Below are positions 28,501-36,501 of a stretch of 64,000 nucleotides of DNA, in pieces. Both the position numbers and the translations under genes were made by a program. The stretch lies in contig NZ_CP062973.1 of NCBI RefSeq assembly GCF_017311165.1, positions 806,001 through 870,000 of the forward strand, read 5' to 3'. The notes under the pieces are model-generated. The model made no database searches, was not told the origin of the DNA, and saw only the letters and a program-made list of their open reading frames with translations. How positions within the stretch are numbered: position 1 is the first letter of the stretch; every line of letters starts with the position of its first letter. The DNA is from Psychroflexus sp. ALD_RP9. Lineage in GTDB: Bacteria > Bacteroidota > Bacteroidia > Flavobacteriales > Flavobacteriaceae.

Positions 28501-28768
28501 CTCAGTGCTATTAATCGATTTTGTAGACATCCGATTAAACGAAGGCATCCCACTAAAACAAGCGGTAATAGAAGCAGGTGCAGTTAGAACAACACCAATT
28601 TTATTAACGGCTGGAACAGTTGTCATAGGCGCATTTGTAATCTTATTCGATCCAATATTTCAAGGTCTAGCCATTTCACTTATGGGCGGCACGATTGGGT
28701 CTACATTCTTAACCTTACTTATCGTACCATTAGTCTATTATTTAATAATGAAAAACAAAGTAAAATAA
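25562..28768 (+). CDS. RND-family efflux permease
   Basis: The 1068-residue proton-driven inner-membrane pump shows the typical duplicated plan: TM1, large periplasmic loop, TM2-6, then TM7, second loop and TM8-12. Family motifs include LIPREEEPQIDVPMADI after TM1 and the proton-relay helix TGIVVDDSIIIAEN (paired Asp in TM4). SLFVALTITPYLGYLFL precedes the central linker, and AGIMVRNSVLLIDFVDIRL lies in the second half. PREEEPQI groups it with pumps often found in Bacteroidota and Proteobacteria with small accessory genes. Substrates cannot be read from sequence. Two accessory genes follow within 6 and 11 bases. Confidence 0.95.
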   Translation: MKEGIAGKIAKGFIDSKLTVLLMIVFMIIGVYSSFLIPREEEPQIDVPMADIFVGYPGANPTEVESRITKPLEKIISNVTGVKYVHSSSMAGQSMMIVQFYVGEDIERSYVKLYNEIMKHFNEMPQGVTPPLIKTRSIDDVPVLGLTFWSETYNDYELKKIAQQAKQEFKTITNVSYADIIGGRDEVLNVELQPSQMLATGVDALSIVQHIKAANHQLQLGAISQANTAFKLKTNGFFRSAKEIENLMIGQHNGLPIYLHQVANITQGPEDAHQYTSFGFGAGDTDMKSNFQSEYPSITLAISKRKGADAMKIADQVLEKVETLKQTTIPNEVKVEVTRNYGETASQKVSELLLHLIGAIIAVTIVVMLAMGWRGGLVVFLSVPITFALTLLSYYLLDYTLNRITLFALVFVTGIVVDDSIIIAENMHRHFKMKRLPFKQAALYAINEVGNPTILATFTVIASVLPMAFVSGLMGPYMSPMPIGASIAMILSLFVALTITPYLGYLFLRVKSNEVETTSENESETTGIESTKIYKLYNAIERPLLENKKKSALAILVTAIILFASIGLFFTKSVLVKMLPFDNKNEFQVIVDLPEGSTLEETAKAVKDISQYIAQQDQVVNYQSYIGAASPITFNGLVRHYDLRQGENMADIQINIKNKDNRDLQSHDIAKLMRPGIQEVAKKHNANVKIVEVPPGPPVLSTIVAEVYGPTQEKRIEIAKQIKQILLETQDVVDVDWRVEAPQIEYTYNINKDKASKSGIATQQIVQTLGLVVGEQAISAIYDPDATEQILVKLSVEDADRNLQDINQLHITSQTGAMIPIESLVTLEEGEIEKSRYRKNQQGLVYVTAEMAGEFESPVYAILGMSEKLKDINLPAGYELSELYLGQPENTDDFTVKWDGEWQITLEVFRDLGLAFGGVIIIIYMLIVGWFQNFKTPIVMMVAIPLSMIGIIIGHWIMGAFFTATSFIGMIALAGIMVRNSVLLIDFVDIRLNEGIPLKQAVIEAGAVRTTPILLTAGTVVIGAFVILFDPIFQGLAISLMGGTIGSTFLTLLIVPLVYYLIMKNKVK

Positions 28769-28774
28769 CATATC

Positions 28775-28957
28775 ATGAGAGAACGTATTATTAGAGCCAT
28801 TGCTGGTAGTTTTATACTTATAAGCATTGCCTTAGCGATTTATGTCAATATTAATTGGCTCTGGTTTACAGCTTTTGTAGGCGTAAATCTATTACAGTCG
28901 TCGATCACTAAATGGTGTTTGATGGAAGACATATTGAAAAAATTTGGTGTAAAATAA
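28775..28957 (+). CDS. DUF2892 (YgaP-like) small membrane protein
   Basis: This 60-residue protein has two adjacent transmembrane helices (about residues 8-25 and 27-43) and a short polar tail with a Cys (KWCLMEDILKK). The layout RIIRAIAGSFILISIAL...NWLWFTAFVGVNLLQSSITKWC is that of DUF2892, named after the membrane part of the rhodanese YgaP. There is no rhodanese domain here. It begins six bases after the RND pump stop and ends 11 bases before the PII-like gene, so it is an operon member and probably a pump-associated membrane peptide. Its role is unknown. Confidence 0.8.
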   Translation: MRERIIRAIAGSFILISIALAIYVNINWLWFTAFVGVNLLQSSITKWCLMEDILKKFGVK

Positions 28958-28968
28958 ATTGATTCAAA

Positions 28969-29274
28969 ATGAAATTAATGATTTTAACTAGCGTATCTAG
29001 CTACGAAAAAGATATTTTAAAATTACTAAAGGCTGCTAATATCGAAGCCTTTAGTAGCTCTGAAATTGATGGTTACAAAGCTAACAATCAACTTATTGCA
29101 ACCCAAAGTTGGTTCCCAATGACTGCAAGTGGTAGTGAATCACTTTTATTTTTCTCATTTACTAAAACCGAACAACTAAATAAAGTTATTGATTTAGTAA
29201 AAGAATTTAATAGAAACCAAGCAGAAAATAATCCTGTAAGATTAGCCGTCTTACCAGTTGAAACTTATGTTTAA
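28969..29274 (+). CDS. PII-like, PG0541-type transporter-associated protein
   Basis: This 101-residue soluble protein has the beta-alpha-beta ferredoxin-like pattern of the PII superfamily. MKLMILTSVSSYEKDILKLLKAANIEAFSSSEIDGY is followed by a loop rich in polar residues, then SLLFFSFTKTEQLNKVIDLVKEFNRN. As the last gene of an RND operon it corresponds, as far as I recall, to the PG0541 family from the PG0538-0541 pump locus of Porphyromonas. PII folds usually sense small ligands and regulate transporters, so ligand-dependent control of the pump is a fair inference. The nucleotide-binding motifs of true PII (GlnB) are not evident. Confidence 0.75.
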   Translation: MKLMILTSVSSYEKDILKLLKAANIEAFSSSEIDGYKANNQLIATQSWFPMTASGSESLLFFSFTKTEQLNKVIDLVKEFNRNQAENNPVRLAVLPVETYV

Positions 29275-29282
29275 ATAAAAAC

Positions 29283-30815
29283 TTAACTTTTTTGAAGCTT
29301 TAATTGCATCCCTGGTTGAAGTTTAGAAGACGAAAGTTTATTAATCGACTTTAAATCTTCTATGCTAACTTCTGGAAATTTATTTGCAATACTCCAAAGC
29401 GAGTCACCAGATTTAACAGTATAAATTACATCACTGTTAGAGTTAGAACTGTTAAGTTTAGGTTTTGATGATTTAGTCTTAGTAGAAGTTTCTACGTAAT
29501 CTGGGCTTTTAGGGTAAACCCATAAACGCTGTCCTATTTTTAATCGGTTAGAGCGTAAATTATTCCAACGCTTAATTTGACTTATCCGAACACCAAATTT
29601 ATTAGCAATTTTACCTAAATAATCACCAGATTTTACACGATATTTTATACGATCTTCAGCCTTATTATTTTTAGGAAGCGGTTTAGCATCAAGTGCAATA
29701 GATTGCTTAGCAAAGTTGTAAATTTTATCTTCATTAGCGGCGTAGATACCTGCAGCTTGATATGGCAATCTAATGTAATAATCTTTATTTTTTTCAAAAG
29801 GAACAATTCCTAATTTATAACTTGGATTTAGAAACTTTAAGTAATCTCTGTCTACCTGAGTAACTTCAGCGATATGCTCTAGTTTAACAAGTTGTTTTAC
29901 TCTAATTGTGTCGGTAGCATAATATAACTGTTGAGGCTTTTCAACAACAAGTTGATGTTCTTCAGCATATTCAAATAAATACATCATAGCCTGAAAAGAT
30001 GGAACATAGCCTGCCGTTTCACGCGGCAAAAAACGTCTTAATTCCCAATAATTAGTTTTGCCACCGCTACGTCTTATTGCTTTTGAAACATTTCCAGGAC
30101 CAGAATTATAAGCCGCTAAAGCTAAATCCCAATCGTTAAAAATACTGTAAAGTCGGTTTAAATATTTAGCTGCAGCTTCGGTCGAAGCTAACGGATCCAT
30201 ACGTTCATCAACATAACTACTAACATTTAAATCAAACATTTTTCCTGTTGGGTACATAAACTGCCATAATCCCGTAGCGCCAACAGGTGATTTGGCTCTT
30301 GGATTTAAAGCAGACTCTACTAAAGCTAAATACTTCATTTCTAACGGAATGTTATACTTAGCAAAAATTTCTTCAAACATCGGAAAATAAAAATAACTCA
30401 AGCTAATAAGACGCTCTGTGCTTTTCTGTTCTCTCTGAAGGTAGTAGTTAATAACACTTTCTAAACTTTCATTATATTCTATTTTAAAAGGTGTTTTTTC
30501 ATTTAAATCTGCTAAACGCTGCTTTAAAGTCTCAGTAGGGACTTGCTTTACAGCTTTGCGATTTATTAAGCTATCTGTAATGCTTGAATGCAACTTATCA
30601 AACAATTGTGTGTCACTTAAAGCCTTTTGCCACCGCTTATCAAGCTTAATAGTTTTAACGTAATCATAGAATACATATCGCAAACTATCTTGTACGATTT
30701 CATTAAATTGTTGCACACTTAATGTTTGAGCTTTGTCTTTATGTGCAGAACTATTTTGGCTAAAACCAATATTTACACTTAATATAGTGATAGTAACAAA
30801 TAAAAGGTACTTCAT
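29283..30815 (-). CDS. Membrane-bound lytic murein transglycosylase D-like protein with LysM repeats
   Basis: The ATG at 30815 gives a 510-residue secreted protein with a signal peptide ending about NIGFSQ; a TTG ten codons upstream is unlikely. After a helical N-terminal region comes a soluble lytic transglycosylase domain, with catalytic Glu167 in ALVESALNPRAKS, GATGLWQFM and AAYNSGPGNV. Two LysM domains near the C-terminus (RVKSGDYLGKIANKFGV and TVKSGDSLWSIANKFP) bind peptidoglycan. The enzyme cleaves glycan strands with 1,6-anhydro ends during wall turnover. It is the last gene of a minus-strand run from panC and is convergent with the efflux operon, nine bases away. Confidence 0.93.
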   Translation of the reverse strand: MKYLLFVTITILSVNIGFSQNSSAHKDKAQTLSVQQFNEIVQDSLRYVFYDYVKTIKLDKRWQKALSDTQLFDKLHSSITDSLINRKAVKQVPTETLKQRLADLNEKTPFKIEYNESLESVINYYLQREQKSTERLISLSYFYFPMFEEIFAKYNIPLEMKYLALVESALNPRAKSPVGATGLWQFMYPTGKMFDLNVSSYVDERMDPLASTEAAAKYLNRLYSIFNDWDLALAAYNSGPGNVSKAIRRSGGKTNYWELRRFLPRETAGYVPSFQAMMYLFEYAEEHQLVVEKPQQLYYATDTIRVKQLVKLEHIAEVTQVDRDYLKFLNPSYKLGIVPFEKNKDYYIRLPYQAAGIYAANEDKIYNFAKQSIALDAKPLPKNNKAEDRIKYRVKSGDYLGKIANKFGVRISQIKRWNNLRSNRLKIGQRLWVYPKSPDYVETSTKTKSSKPKLNSSNSNSDVIYTVKSGDSLWSIANKFPEVSIEDLKSINKLSSSKLQPGMQLKLQKS

Positions 30816-30866
30816 AGAATTATAGGAATTGCAAATTATTCTCAAAAATACAATAGCTGCAAAAGC

Positions 30867-32231
30867 CTAAAAAAGAATTTTAACTAAATCTTGAATTTTA
30901 GCCACTTTCAAGACCTGAATACCGTAATCTGTTTTTGGAAGTTTAGACTGTTTAGAAATTAAAATGCGTTCAAAACCAAGTTTTTCAGCTTCAACTACAC
31001 GTTGTTCGACCCTCGTGACTGGTCTAATTTCTCCAGCAAGACCAACTTCAGCAGCAAAACACAAATCAGACGGTATTGGTTCGTCTTCATTAGAAGATAA
31101 AATAGCTGCAACAACAGCTAAGTCTATCGCAGGGTCTTCAACTGTTATACCACCGGTAATATTTAAAAACACATCCTTTGCTCCTAGTTTGAAACCTGCT
31201 CGCTTTTCTAAAACCGCTAACAACATGTTGAGTCTTTTCACTGGATAACCAGTGGTTGAGCGTTGAGGTGTACCATAAACAGCTGAACTTACAAGCGCCT
31301 GAATTTCTATCATTAAAGGCCTTAAGCCTTCAAGTGTTGAAGCAATTGCTGTACCACTAAGATGTTCTTCAGTATTAGAAATTAATAAGTCTGAAGGATT
31401 AGCCACCTCTTTTAAACCATAAGCTTGCATTTCAAAAATTCCCAATTCGTTGGTTGAACCGTACCGATTTTTGTGTGCGCGTAAGATACGGTAAACATAG
31501 TTTCTATCGCCTTCAAACTGCAAAACAACATCAACCATATGTTCAAGAACTTTTGGGCCAGCGATATGACCTTCTTTATTGATATGACCAATTAACAATA
31601 CAGGCGTATGAGTTTCTTTTGCGAATTTAATAAGCTCTGAGGTGCATTCTCGAATTTGAGAGACACTTCCTGGCGAACTTTCAACATAATCGGTGTGTAG
31701 TGTTTGAATAGAATCTACAATTAAAATATCAGGTTGAAGTGCTTCAACTTGTCTAAAAATAGATTGGGTTTTAGTTTCGGCTAAGATAAAACAATTATTG
31801 GGCTCATTTGAAATTCTTTCAGCACGTAATTTAATTTGTTGCTGACTTTCTTCGCCAGAAACATAAAGCACTTTTTGTTGAAACTGTAAAGACAATTGTA
31901 AGAGTAAGGTACTTTTCCCAATGCCAGGTTCTCCGCCTAGAAGTGTAACTGAACCAGGCACTAAGCCACCACCTAAAACACGATTAAATTCGCCATTTAA
32001 GGTAGATAGACGTTCAATTTTGCTCAGCTCTATATCTTCAATTTTTCGTGGCTTAGACTGCCGCTTTTGAGGTGATGAACTCGAAGTAGATTTCCAAGAG
32101 TTAGATTCTTTTTTCTCTAAAACCTCTTCAGAAAGCGTATTCCACTCTTTACATGCATTACATTGTCCTTGCCATTTAGCGTGTTGAGCGCCACAGTTTT
32201 GGCAATAAAAAACCGTTTTTACTTTAGCCAT
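30867..32231 (-). CDS. radA: DNA repair protein RadA
   Basis: RadA is a RecA-related ATPase that drives branch migration in recombination. The 454 residues begin with a four-Cys zinc finger (Cys10, 13, 24, 27; YCQNCG..CNACKEW). Next come Walker A GGEPGIGKST, Walker B-like ILIVDSIQTL, the RadA-specific KNRYG (usually KNRFG), and a C-terminal Lon-protease-like domain (NITGGITVEDPAIDLAVVAAILSS) lacking the catalytic dyad. Length is normal. It lies eight bases behind the esterase-like gene in the panC to transglycosylase run; this grouping has no obvious shared pathway. Confidence 0.96.
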   Translation of the reverse strand: MAKVKTVFYCQNCGAQHAKWQGQCNACKEWNTLSEEVLEKKESNSWKSTSSSSPQKRQSKPRKIEDIELSKIERLSTLNGEFNRVLGGGLVPGSVTLLGGEPGIGKSTLLLQLSLQFQQKVLYVSGEESQQQIKLRAERISNEPNNCFILAETKTQSIFRQVEALQPDILIVDSIQTLHTDYVESSPGSVSQIRECTSELIKFAKETHTPVLLIGHINKEGHIAGPKVLEHMVDVVLQFEGDRNYVYRILRAHKNRYGSTNELGIFEMQAYGLKEVANPSDLLISNTEEHLSGTAIASTLEGLRPLMIEIQALVSSAVYGTPQRSTTGYPVKRLNMLLAVLEKRAGFKLGAKDVFLNITGGITVEDPAIDLAVVAAILSSNEDEPIPSDLCFAAEVGLAGEIRPVTRVEQRVVEAEKLGFERILISKQSKLPKTDYGIQVLKVAKIQDLVKILF

Positions 32232-32239
32232 AAATTAAT

Positions 32240-33382
32240 TTAGTAACCAAAAATTTTCTTGATTTTTTCAGCTTTTTGAATCACTAGATCATTTGTGATA
32301 AAACCGACTTCTTTTAAACCATAACCTGAATTATAAGATCTCATTGCCTTTTTTGGTTTTCCGATTTCTTCATAATAACGCCCAAGAAAATAACTTGAAA
32401 ATAGTGTTTCTGGAAGTTGATTTTCTGCAAGGCTACTTAAATCTTTAAATTGTTCCCAAGCTTCGTTTTTTTCAATAGCATCGTTGATGTAAAAAAAATC
32501 TGATGTTCTCATCTTGATATCTAATGCATAAAGCTCGGCGATATCGTCGTATTTTTCGATTAAATATTCAACAAAATTATCAGCCTTCAAAACTTTGGTT
32601 AAATACTCGTCTTCTGAAATAGGCTTATAAAGTGAGAATATTTTTTGAAAAGCGCTTGAAAGAGCATAGCCTACTTGCGTGAAATGATCTTGATCTTTAA
32701 AATCATCATAATAGTAATAGAAGTTGTTATTATCTATTGCTTGAAATGTGGCATTAGATGCTCGAATAGTTTTTCTTAGTTCTTTAATATCATCTTCAGC
32801 TGTACTTAAGTAATACCAAGTTTTTTGCTTTTTTGAACTAAAAACTTCTTTTAATCGGTCGGTTGTTTTTGAGGTATAATCTGGGCTAATATTAATGTAG
32901 CCCCTAAAAAGTGGATTGTCTTTCATCAAGAAAAAGCTAGCAAAATTTGCCATATAGTCTTGTGCTGTAATTACAACAAATGGTGAAGTTCTATAATTTT
33001 CATCAACAAATTTCATTACTTCTAGATTTATGAAGTCGTAAAATTGTGCTCCAGAATCGATTGGGTATTGTACATCGGTGTCAATTAATCCATCATCATT
33101 TCTATAGCCAACTTGGTTAATGCCGATAACAATAGCTTCGGGTATATATTCCCAATAACTAAAATAATCTACTAAACCAGCGACGGGCTCAAACAAGTAA
33201 TCACCATCAAAGACAACAATTACTGGGTAAAATTTGTCTTCATTTTTTTCATAATTGCGTGGTAGCTGAACCTTGATTTGACGGGTTTCATTTAAAATTT
33301 TTGAAGCAACTTCAACATATTCTATTTGAGCATAGTTTTGATAGCCAAATAAGATTGTTAATAAAATGATTAATTTTTTCAT
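32240..33382 (-). CDS. Secreted esterase-like alpha/beta-fold protein, nucleophile missing
   Basis: The 380-residue protein has a signal peptide (ending about YQNYAQ). Its alpha/beta-hydrolase domain is of the predicted-hydrolase/esterase D type: RQIKVQLPRNYEK, YPVIVVFDGDYLFEPV, EAIVIGINQVGYRNDD, and a C-terminal region (about 300-380) that looks helical and TPR-like. Where active members have G-x-S-x-G(G), this one has ITAQDYMANFAS (residues 138-149), so Gln141 stands in the place of the nucleophile Ser. The following GYINISPDYT matches the family pattern. It is probably a pseudoenzyme or binding protein. It lies 37 bases after the flippase-like gene and eight before radA. Confidence 0.72.
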   Translation of the reverse strand: MKKLIILLTILFGYQNYAQIEYVEVASKILNETRQIKVQLPRNYEKNEDKFYPVIVVFDGDYLFEPVAGLVDYFSYWEYIPEAIVIGINQVGYRNDDGLIDTDVQYPIDSGAQFYDFINLEVMKFVDENYRTSPFVVITAQDYMANFASFFLMKDNPLFRGYINISPDYTSKTTDRLKEVFSSKKQKTWYYLSTAEDDIKELRKTIRASNATFQAIDNNNFYYYYDDFKDQDHFTQVGYALSSAFQKIFSLYKPISEDEYLTKVLKADNFVEYLIEKYDDIAELYALDIKMRTSDFFYINDAIEKNEAWEQFKDLSSLAENQLPETLFSSYFLGRYYEEIGKPKKAMRSYNSGYGLKEVGFITNDLVIQKAEKIKKIFGY

Positions 33383-33419
33383 TTTGAATTAATTAGTGGA
33401 TAAATTTAATTAAAAAAAA

Positions 33420-34382
33420 TTAATCTTTATTAACAATTGGCATGAGCAAGGCCGATAAGCTTCCGACTACAATTACCAGTAGGGTTTGAGCTGTCCAAAC
33501 AATCCATCCAAACGACTCGCCTGCCACAGCGTCGCCTCCAAAACCAGCAATGGTTGCACCGATGGTTAATGGATAAATACCAATTCCGCCATTGGTGATT
33601 GACATTGCAAAAGAGCCGAAAACAAAGGCCACTAAAAGTACTGATAAATGAACATCTGATGTGCCTGGAATGCTGTACTTTACAACTACAAACATGGCTA
33701 TATATAAAACCCAAATTAAAAACGTATGTATTATAAATAAAAGACTGTTTTTCATTTTTAGTACAGTCTTCATGCCTTGTACAACACCTTCTAAAAATTG
33801 TTTTATTTTTAAAATTAATGGCTGTTGAGATCTTGAAAATAATTTTACCCCTAATAAAATTAGTAATATTAATACGCCTAGTATTATTAAAGTAAATAGT
33901 GGATTAATCGATTTCTTTTCAAAAAAGTCTAAAATTAAATCGGCTTGATATAAAATAGTAACACCTACAATTAACAGTAACATTAAAAAATCTATAACGC
34001 GTTCTGTTATGATTGTTCCGAATGCTTGCTCAAACTTAACATCTTCATAATTAGCTAAGGTTGCACCTCTTAAAACTTCACCAGATCGCGGAACACCAAG
34101 ATTGGCAAGGTACGCAAACATGACTGAAAAAAAAGAATTGATAAATCTTGGTTTTACGCCCAAGGGTTGAAGTAAAAACTGCCAGCGATAAGCTCGAGAT
34201 AGATGAGAACACAGTCCCAGGGCAACAGAAACAAACACCCAAAACAAGTTGGCTTGTTTTATGTTTGACCAAATTAACTGTCGCTCTTCGGCTTCAAACC
34301 TATATAAAGAAATTAAAACAAAAAAGAAACCTATTAATAGAGGAATAATAAGTTTTAGTCTTTTCTTTAATTTCGGATGCAT
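33420..34382 (-). CDS. Flippase-like/lysylphosphatidylglycerol synthase-TM family membrane protein
   Basis: This 320-residue polytopic membrane protein has about eight helices and the UPF0104/LPG_synthase_TM pattern. The signs are a cytoplasmic basic N-terminus; SHLSRAYRWQFLLQPLG after helix 2; FAYLANLGVPRSGEVLRGATLANYE, a strongly conserved family motif; GTIITERVIDFLMLL; and ITNGGIGIYPLTIGA near the end. It lacks the C-terminal lysyl-transferase domain of MprF. Family members are thought to move or modify lipids, but no specific substrate is evident. The ATG directly follows the panD stop (TAA ATG), so translation is coupled to panD. Confidence 0.85.
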   Translation of the reverse strand: MHPKLKKRLKLIIPLLIGFFFVLISLYRFEAEERQLIWSNIKQANLFWVFVSVALGLCSHLSRAYRWQFLLQPLGVKPRFINSFFSVMFAYLANLGVPRSGEVLRGATLANYEDVKFEQAFGTIITERVIDFLMLLLIVGVTILYQADLILDFFEKKSINPLFTLIILGVLILLILLGVKLFSRSQQPLILKIKQFLEGVVQGMKTVLKMKNSLLFIIHTFLIWVLYIAMFVVVKYSIPGTSDVHLSVLLVAFVFGSFAMSITNGGIGIYPLTIGATIAGFGGDAVAGESFGWIVWTAQTLLVIVVGSLSALLMPIVNKD

Positions 34383-34730
34383 TTAGTTAAGTTTATTATC
34401 GTCGTTAGGAAAGACTAAACTAGGTTTAAAAGACTTTGCTTCTTCAATAGTCATAATCCCGTAAGACATAATAATTAGAATATCACCCTTGGCAACTTTA
34501 CGTGCTGCTGCACCATTTAAAGTGATTTCTCCACTATTTCTAGGCCCAGGAATAACGTAGGTTTCTAAACGCTCACCATTTGAGTTGTTAACGATTTGTA
34601 CTTTTTCGCCCTCAATAATATTTGCGGCATTCATTAAATCTTCATCTATGGTAACACTACCGATATAGTTTAAATCGGCTCCAGTAACTTTTACGCGATG
34701 AATTTTAGATTTGACAACTTGTATTTGCAT
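34383..34730 (-). CDS. panD: Aspartate 1-decarboxylase proenzyme
   Basis: PanD makes beta-alanine from aspartate for pantothenate and CoA synthesis. The 115-residue proenzyme has the self-cleavage site at Gly24-Ser25 in [10 protein letters not shown]; Ser25 becomes the pyruvoyl cofactor. Further marks are Lys9 and [10 protein letters not shown] at the N-terminus, and [22 protein letters not shown] with the substrate-binding Arg and the Asn-Gly loop. It follows panC by three bases and abuts the flippase-like gene. PanC and PanD catalyse linked steps, so their coupling makes sense; panB is not in the window. Confidence 0.96.
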   Translation of the reverse strand: MQIQVVKSKIHRVKVTGADLNYIGSVTIDEDLMNAANIIEGEKVQIVNNSNGERLETYVIPGPRNSGEITLNGAAARKVAKGDILIIMSYGIMTIEEAKSFKPSLVFPNDDNKLN

Positions 34731-34733
34731 GGT

Positions 34734-35579
34734 TTAATTTAAAGCTAAATTATCTATTAATCGAACATCTCTTATGTATGCTGCAATAAATGCACGATAA
34801 TCGAGATGAGTTTTTTTTGTTTGAGCAGGTACTAAAGTTGAAGTTGGTGCAATTTCAAAATACTCTAATTTTAGCACTTGATGATTTTTAAAGAGGTCTT
34901 GAATACTCGTTTTAATTTCGCTAATCGTAAAATCTTCAAACATTGTCTTAGCTTGAAATAACGCTTTATAAATCAGACTAGCTTCTTCAACTTCAGCAGG
35001 CGTTAGTCTGTAATTACGAGAACTTTCGGCTAAACCGTTAGACATTCTTAAAGTTGGACACCCAATAACTTCAACAGGTTGTTTTGTGATTTCGATCAAT
35101 TTCTTTACCAACTGTAACTGCTGAAAATCTTTTTCACCGAAAAAGGCTTTATGCGGTTTAACAATAGCAAAGAGACGTTTTAAAACTGTACCAACACCGT
35201 TAAAATGACCTTGACGATATTGACCTTCCATAAATGTTACGATACTTCCAAAATCAAAATCCTCTGCTTTTACGTCTTTACCATACACATGATTTATGCT
35301 TGGCGTATAAACTATAGTTTTAGGATTATTACTGATGAGTAATTGATAATCTTTTTCAAAATTACGGGGATATTTTTCTAAATCACCAGAATTATTAAAC
35401 TGTGTAGGGTTAACAAAAATACTTACCACTACAATGTCGCAATATTGATAAGCAAAGTTAACTAAACTAATGTGTCCTTCATGTAAAGCACCCATTGTAG
35501 GTACTAAACCTATTATTTTTTCATGAGCTTTCAAGTCTTGAATTTGTTCTTGAAGCGCTGTATTGTTTGAAATATTCAC
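34734..35579 (-). CDS. panC: Pantothenate synthetase (pantoate-beta-alanine ligase), GTG start
   Basis: PanC joins pantoate and beta-alanine with ATP hydrolysis. The 281 residues include VPTMGALHEGHISLV (HxGH nucleotide motif), VSIFVNPTQFN, GEKDFQQLQLV and the KMSKS-equivalent RMSNGLAESSRNYRL. The start must be GTG at 35579: no in-frame ATG lies upstream of the essential PTMGALHEGH, and the next ATG is inside that motif. The gene heads a minus-strand run (panC, panD, flippase-like, esterase-like, radA, transglycosylase). It is divergent from the glycogen-synthase-like gene across 99 bases that hold a TAAATTTG box (35642-35649) pointing the other way. Confidence 0.96.
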   Translation of the reverse strand: MNISNNTALQEQIQDLKAHEKIIGLVPTMGALHEGHISLVNFAYQYCDIVVVSIFVNPTQFNNSGDLEKYPRNFEKDYQLLISNNPKTIVYTPSINHVYGKDVKAEDFDFGSIVTFMEGQYRQGHFNGVGTVLKRLFAIVKPHKAFFGEKDFQQLQLVKKLIEITKQPVEVIGCPTLRMSNGLAESSRNYRLTPAEVEEASLIYKALFQAKTMFEDFTISEIKTSIQDLFKNHQVLKLEYFEIAPTSTLVPAQTKKTHLDYRAFIAAYIRDVRLIDNLALN

Positions 35580-35678
35580 TCTATATTTCTAATGTTAGGC
35601 TGCAAAGCTAATATTTTAGCATTAATCCACATAAAAATTTGTAAATTTGCAACTTTATAAATTAGCATTTAATACCTT

Positions 35679-36500
35679 ATGAAAGATAAACGCATTCTTT
35701 ACGTATCATCTGAAGTTGTTCCTTACTTGCCTGAAAACGACATTTCTTCTTTGTCTTTTGAAGCTCCTAAAATGGTGAATGCTTCAGGTGGACAAACTAG
35801 AATTTTTATGCCACGCTTCGGAAATATTAACGAACGGAGACACCAACTGCATGAGGTCATTCGTCTGTCAGGGATGAATTTAGTCATCAATGATTTAGAT
35901 ATGCCACTAATTATAAAAGTTGCTTCAATTCCAAAAGAACGCATGCAAGTCTATTTTATAGATAATGAAGATTATTTTAAGCGAAAAGCTACGCTTACAG
36001 ATGAAGATGGCGATTTGTTTGATGATAATGATGAACGTGCTATATTTTTTGCCAAAGGTGTTATTGAAACAGTTAAAAAATTGAATTGGGCACCAGATAT
36101 TATTCATGTTAATGGTTGGCTAGCATCCCTTCTACCATTATATTTAAGGCATTACTACGGTAATGAACCTTTATTCAAAGAATCAAAAATTGTAACATCT
36201 GTTTATAATAGAGATTTTGAAAACACACTAGACCAAGATATGGTCAAGAAAATCTTATTTGATGGGATTGATGACAACGCAGTTGAACATTTATCTTCGC
36301 CAACCTACAATAACCTTTTAAAAACAGCCGTTGATAACTCAGACGGAGTTATTTTTGGAAGTGAAGATGTTGATCAAGAATTGATGGATTATGTAGATTC
36401 TAAAGAAATACCTACGCTAGAATACAAACCTAGAGAAGCCTTCGCTCAAGCTTATCAAAATTTTTACTTGAGTGATATTTTAAATGAAGAAGTTGAATAA
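35679..36500 (+). CDS. Stand-alone glycogen/starch synthase catalytic-domain-like protein (GT5 N-terminal half)
   Basis: The 273-residue protein matches only the N-terminal half of GT5 glycogen synthases: KRILYVSSEVVPY, GQTRIFMPRFGNINERRHQLHEV, DNEDYFKRKA, DERAIFFAKGVIETVKKL, and WAPDIIHVNGWLASLLPLYLRHYY with the conserved His and Trp. The KTGGL motif that binds ADP-glucose at the N-terminus is replaced (PYLPENDISSLSFEAPK), and the whole C-terminal nucleotide-binding Rossmann domain is missing. It is therefore unlikely to make glycogen and may be a binding or regulatory protein. The frame is intact, and the stop overlaps a possible start of the DUF4270 gene, so it is not a decaying fragment. 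Confidence 0.78.
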   Translation: MKDKRILYVSSEVVPYLPENDISSLSFEAPKMVNASGGQTRIFMPRFGNINERRHQLHEVIRLSGMNLVINDLDMPLIIKVASIPKERMQVYFIDNEDYFKRKATLTDEDGDLFDDNDERAIFFAKGVIETVKKLNWAPDIIHVNGWLASLLPLYLRHYYGNEPLFKESKIVTSVYNRDFENTLDQDMVKKILFDGIDDNAVEHLSSPTYNNLLKTAVDNSDGVIFGSEDVDQELMDYVDSKEIPTLEYKPREAFAQAYQNFYLSDILNEEVE

Positions 36501-36501
36501 C

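Noticed and set aside
33430..34348. Several Cys/Trp/Phe-rich alternative frames on both strands across the flippase-like gene.
   Set aside because: They are off-frame readings of a membrane-protein gene, without starts, signals or recognisable domains.
35679..36500. Half-length glycogen-synthase-like gene considered as a truncated pseudogene.
   Set aside because: The frame is clean, the end is coupled to the next gene, codon use is normal and no remnant of the C-terminal domain follows, so it looks like a settled short protein.
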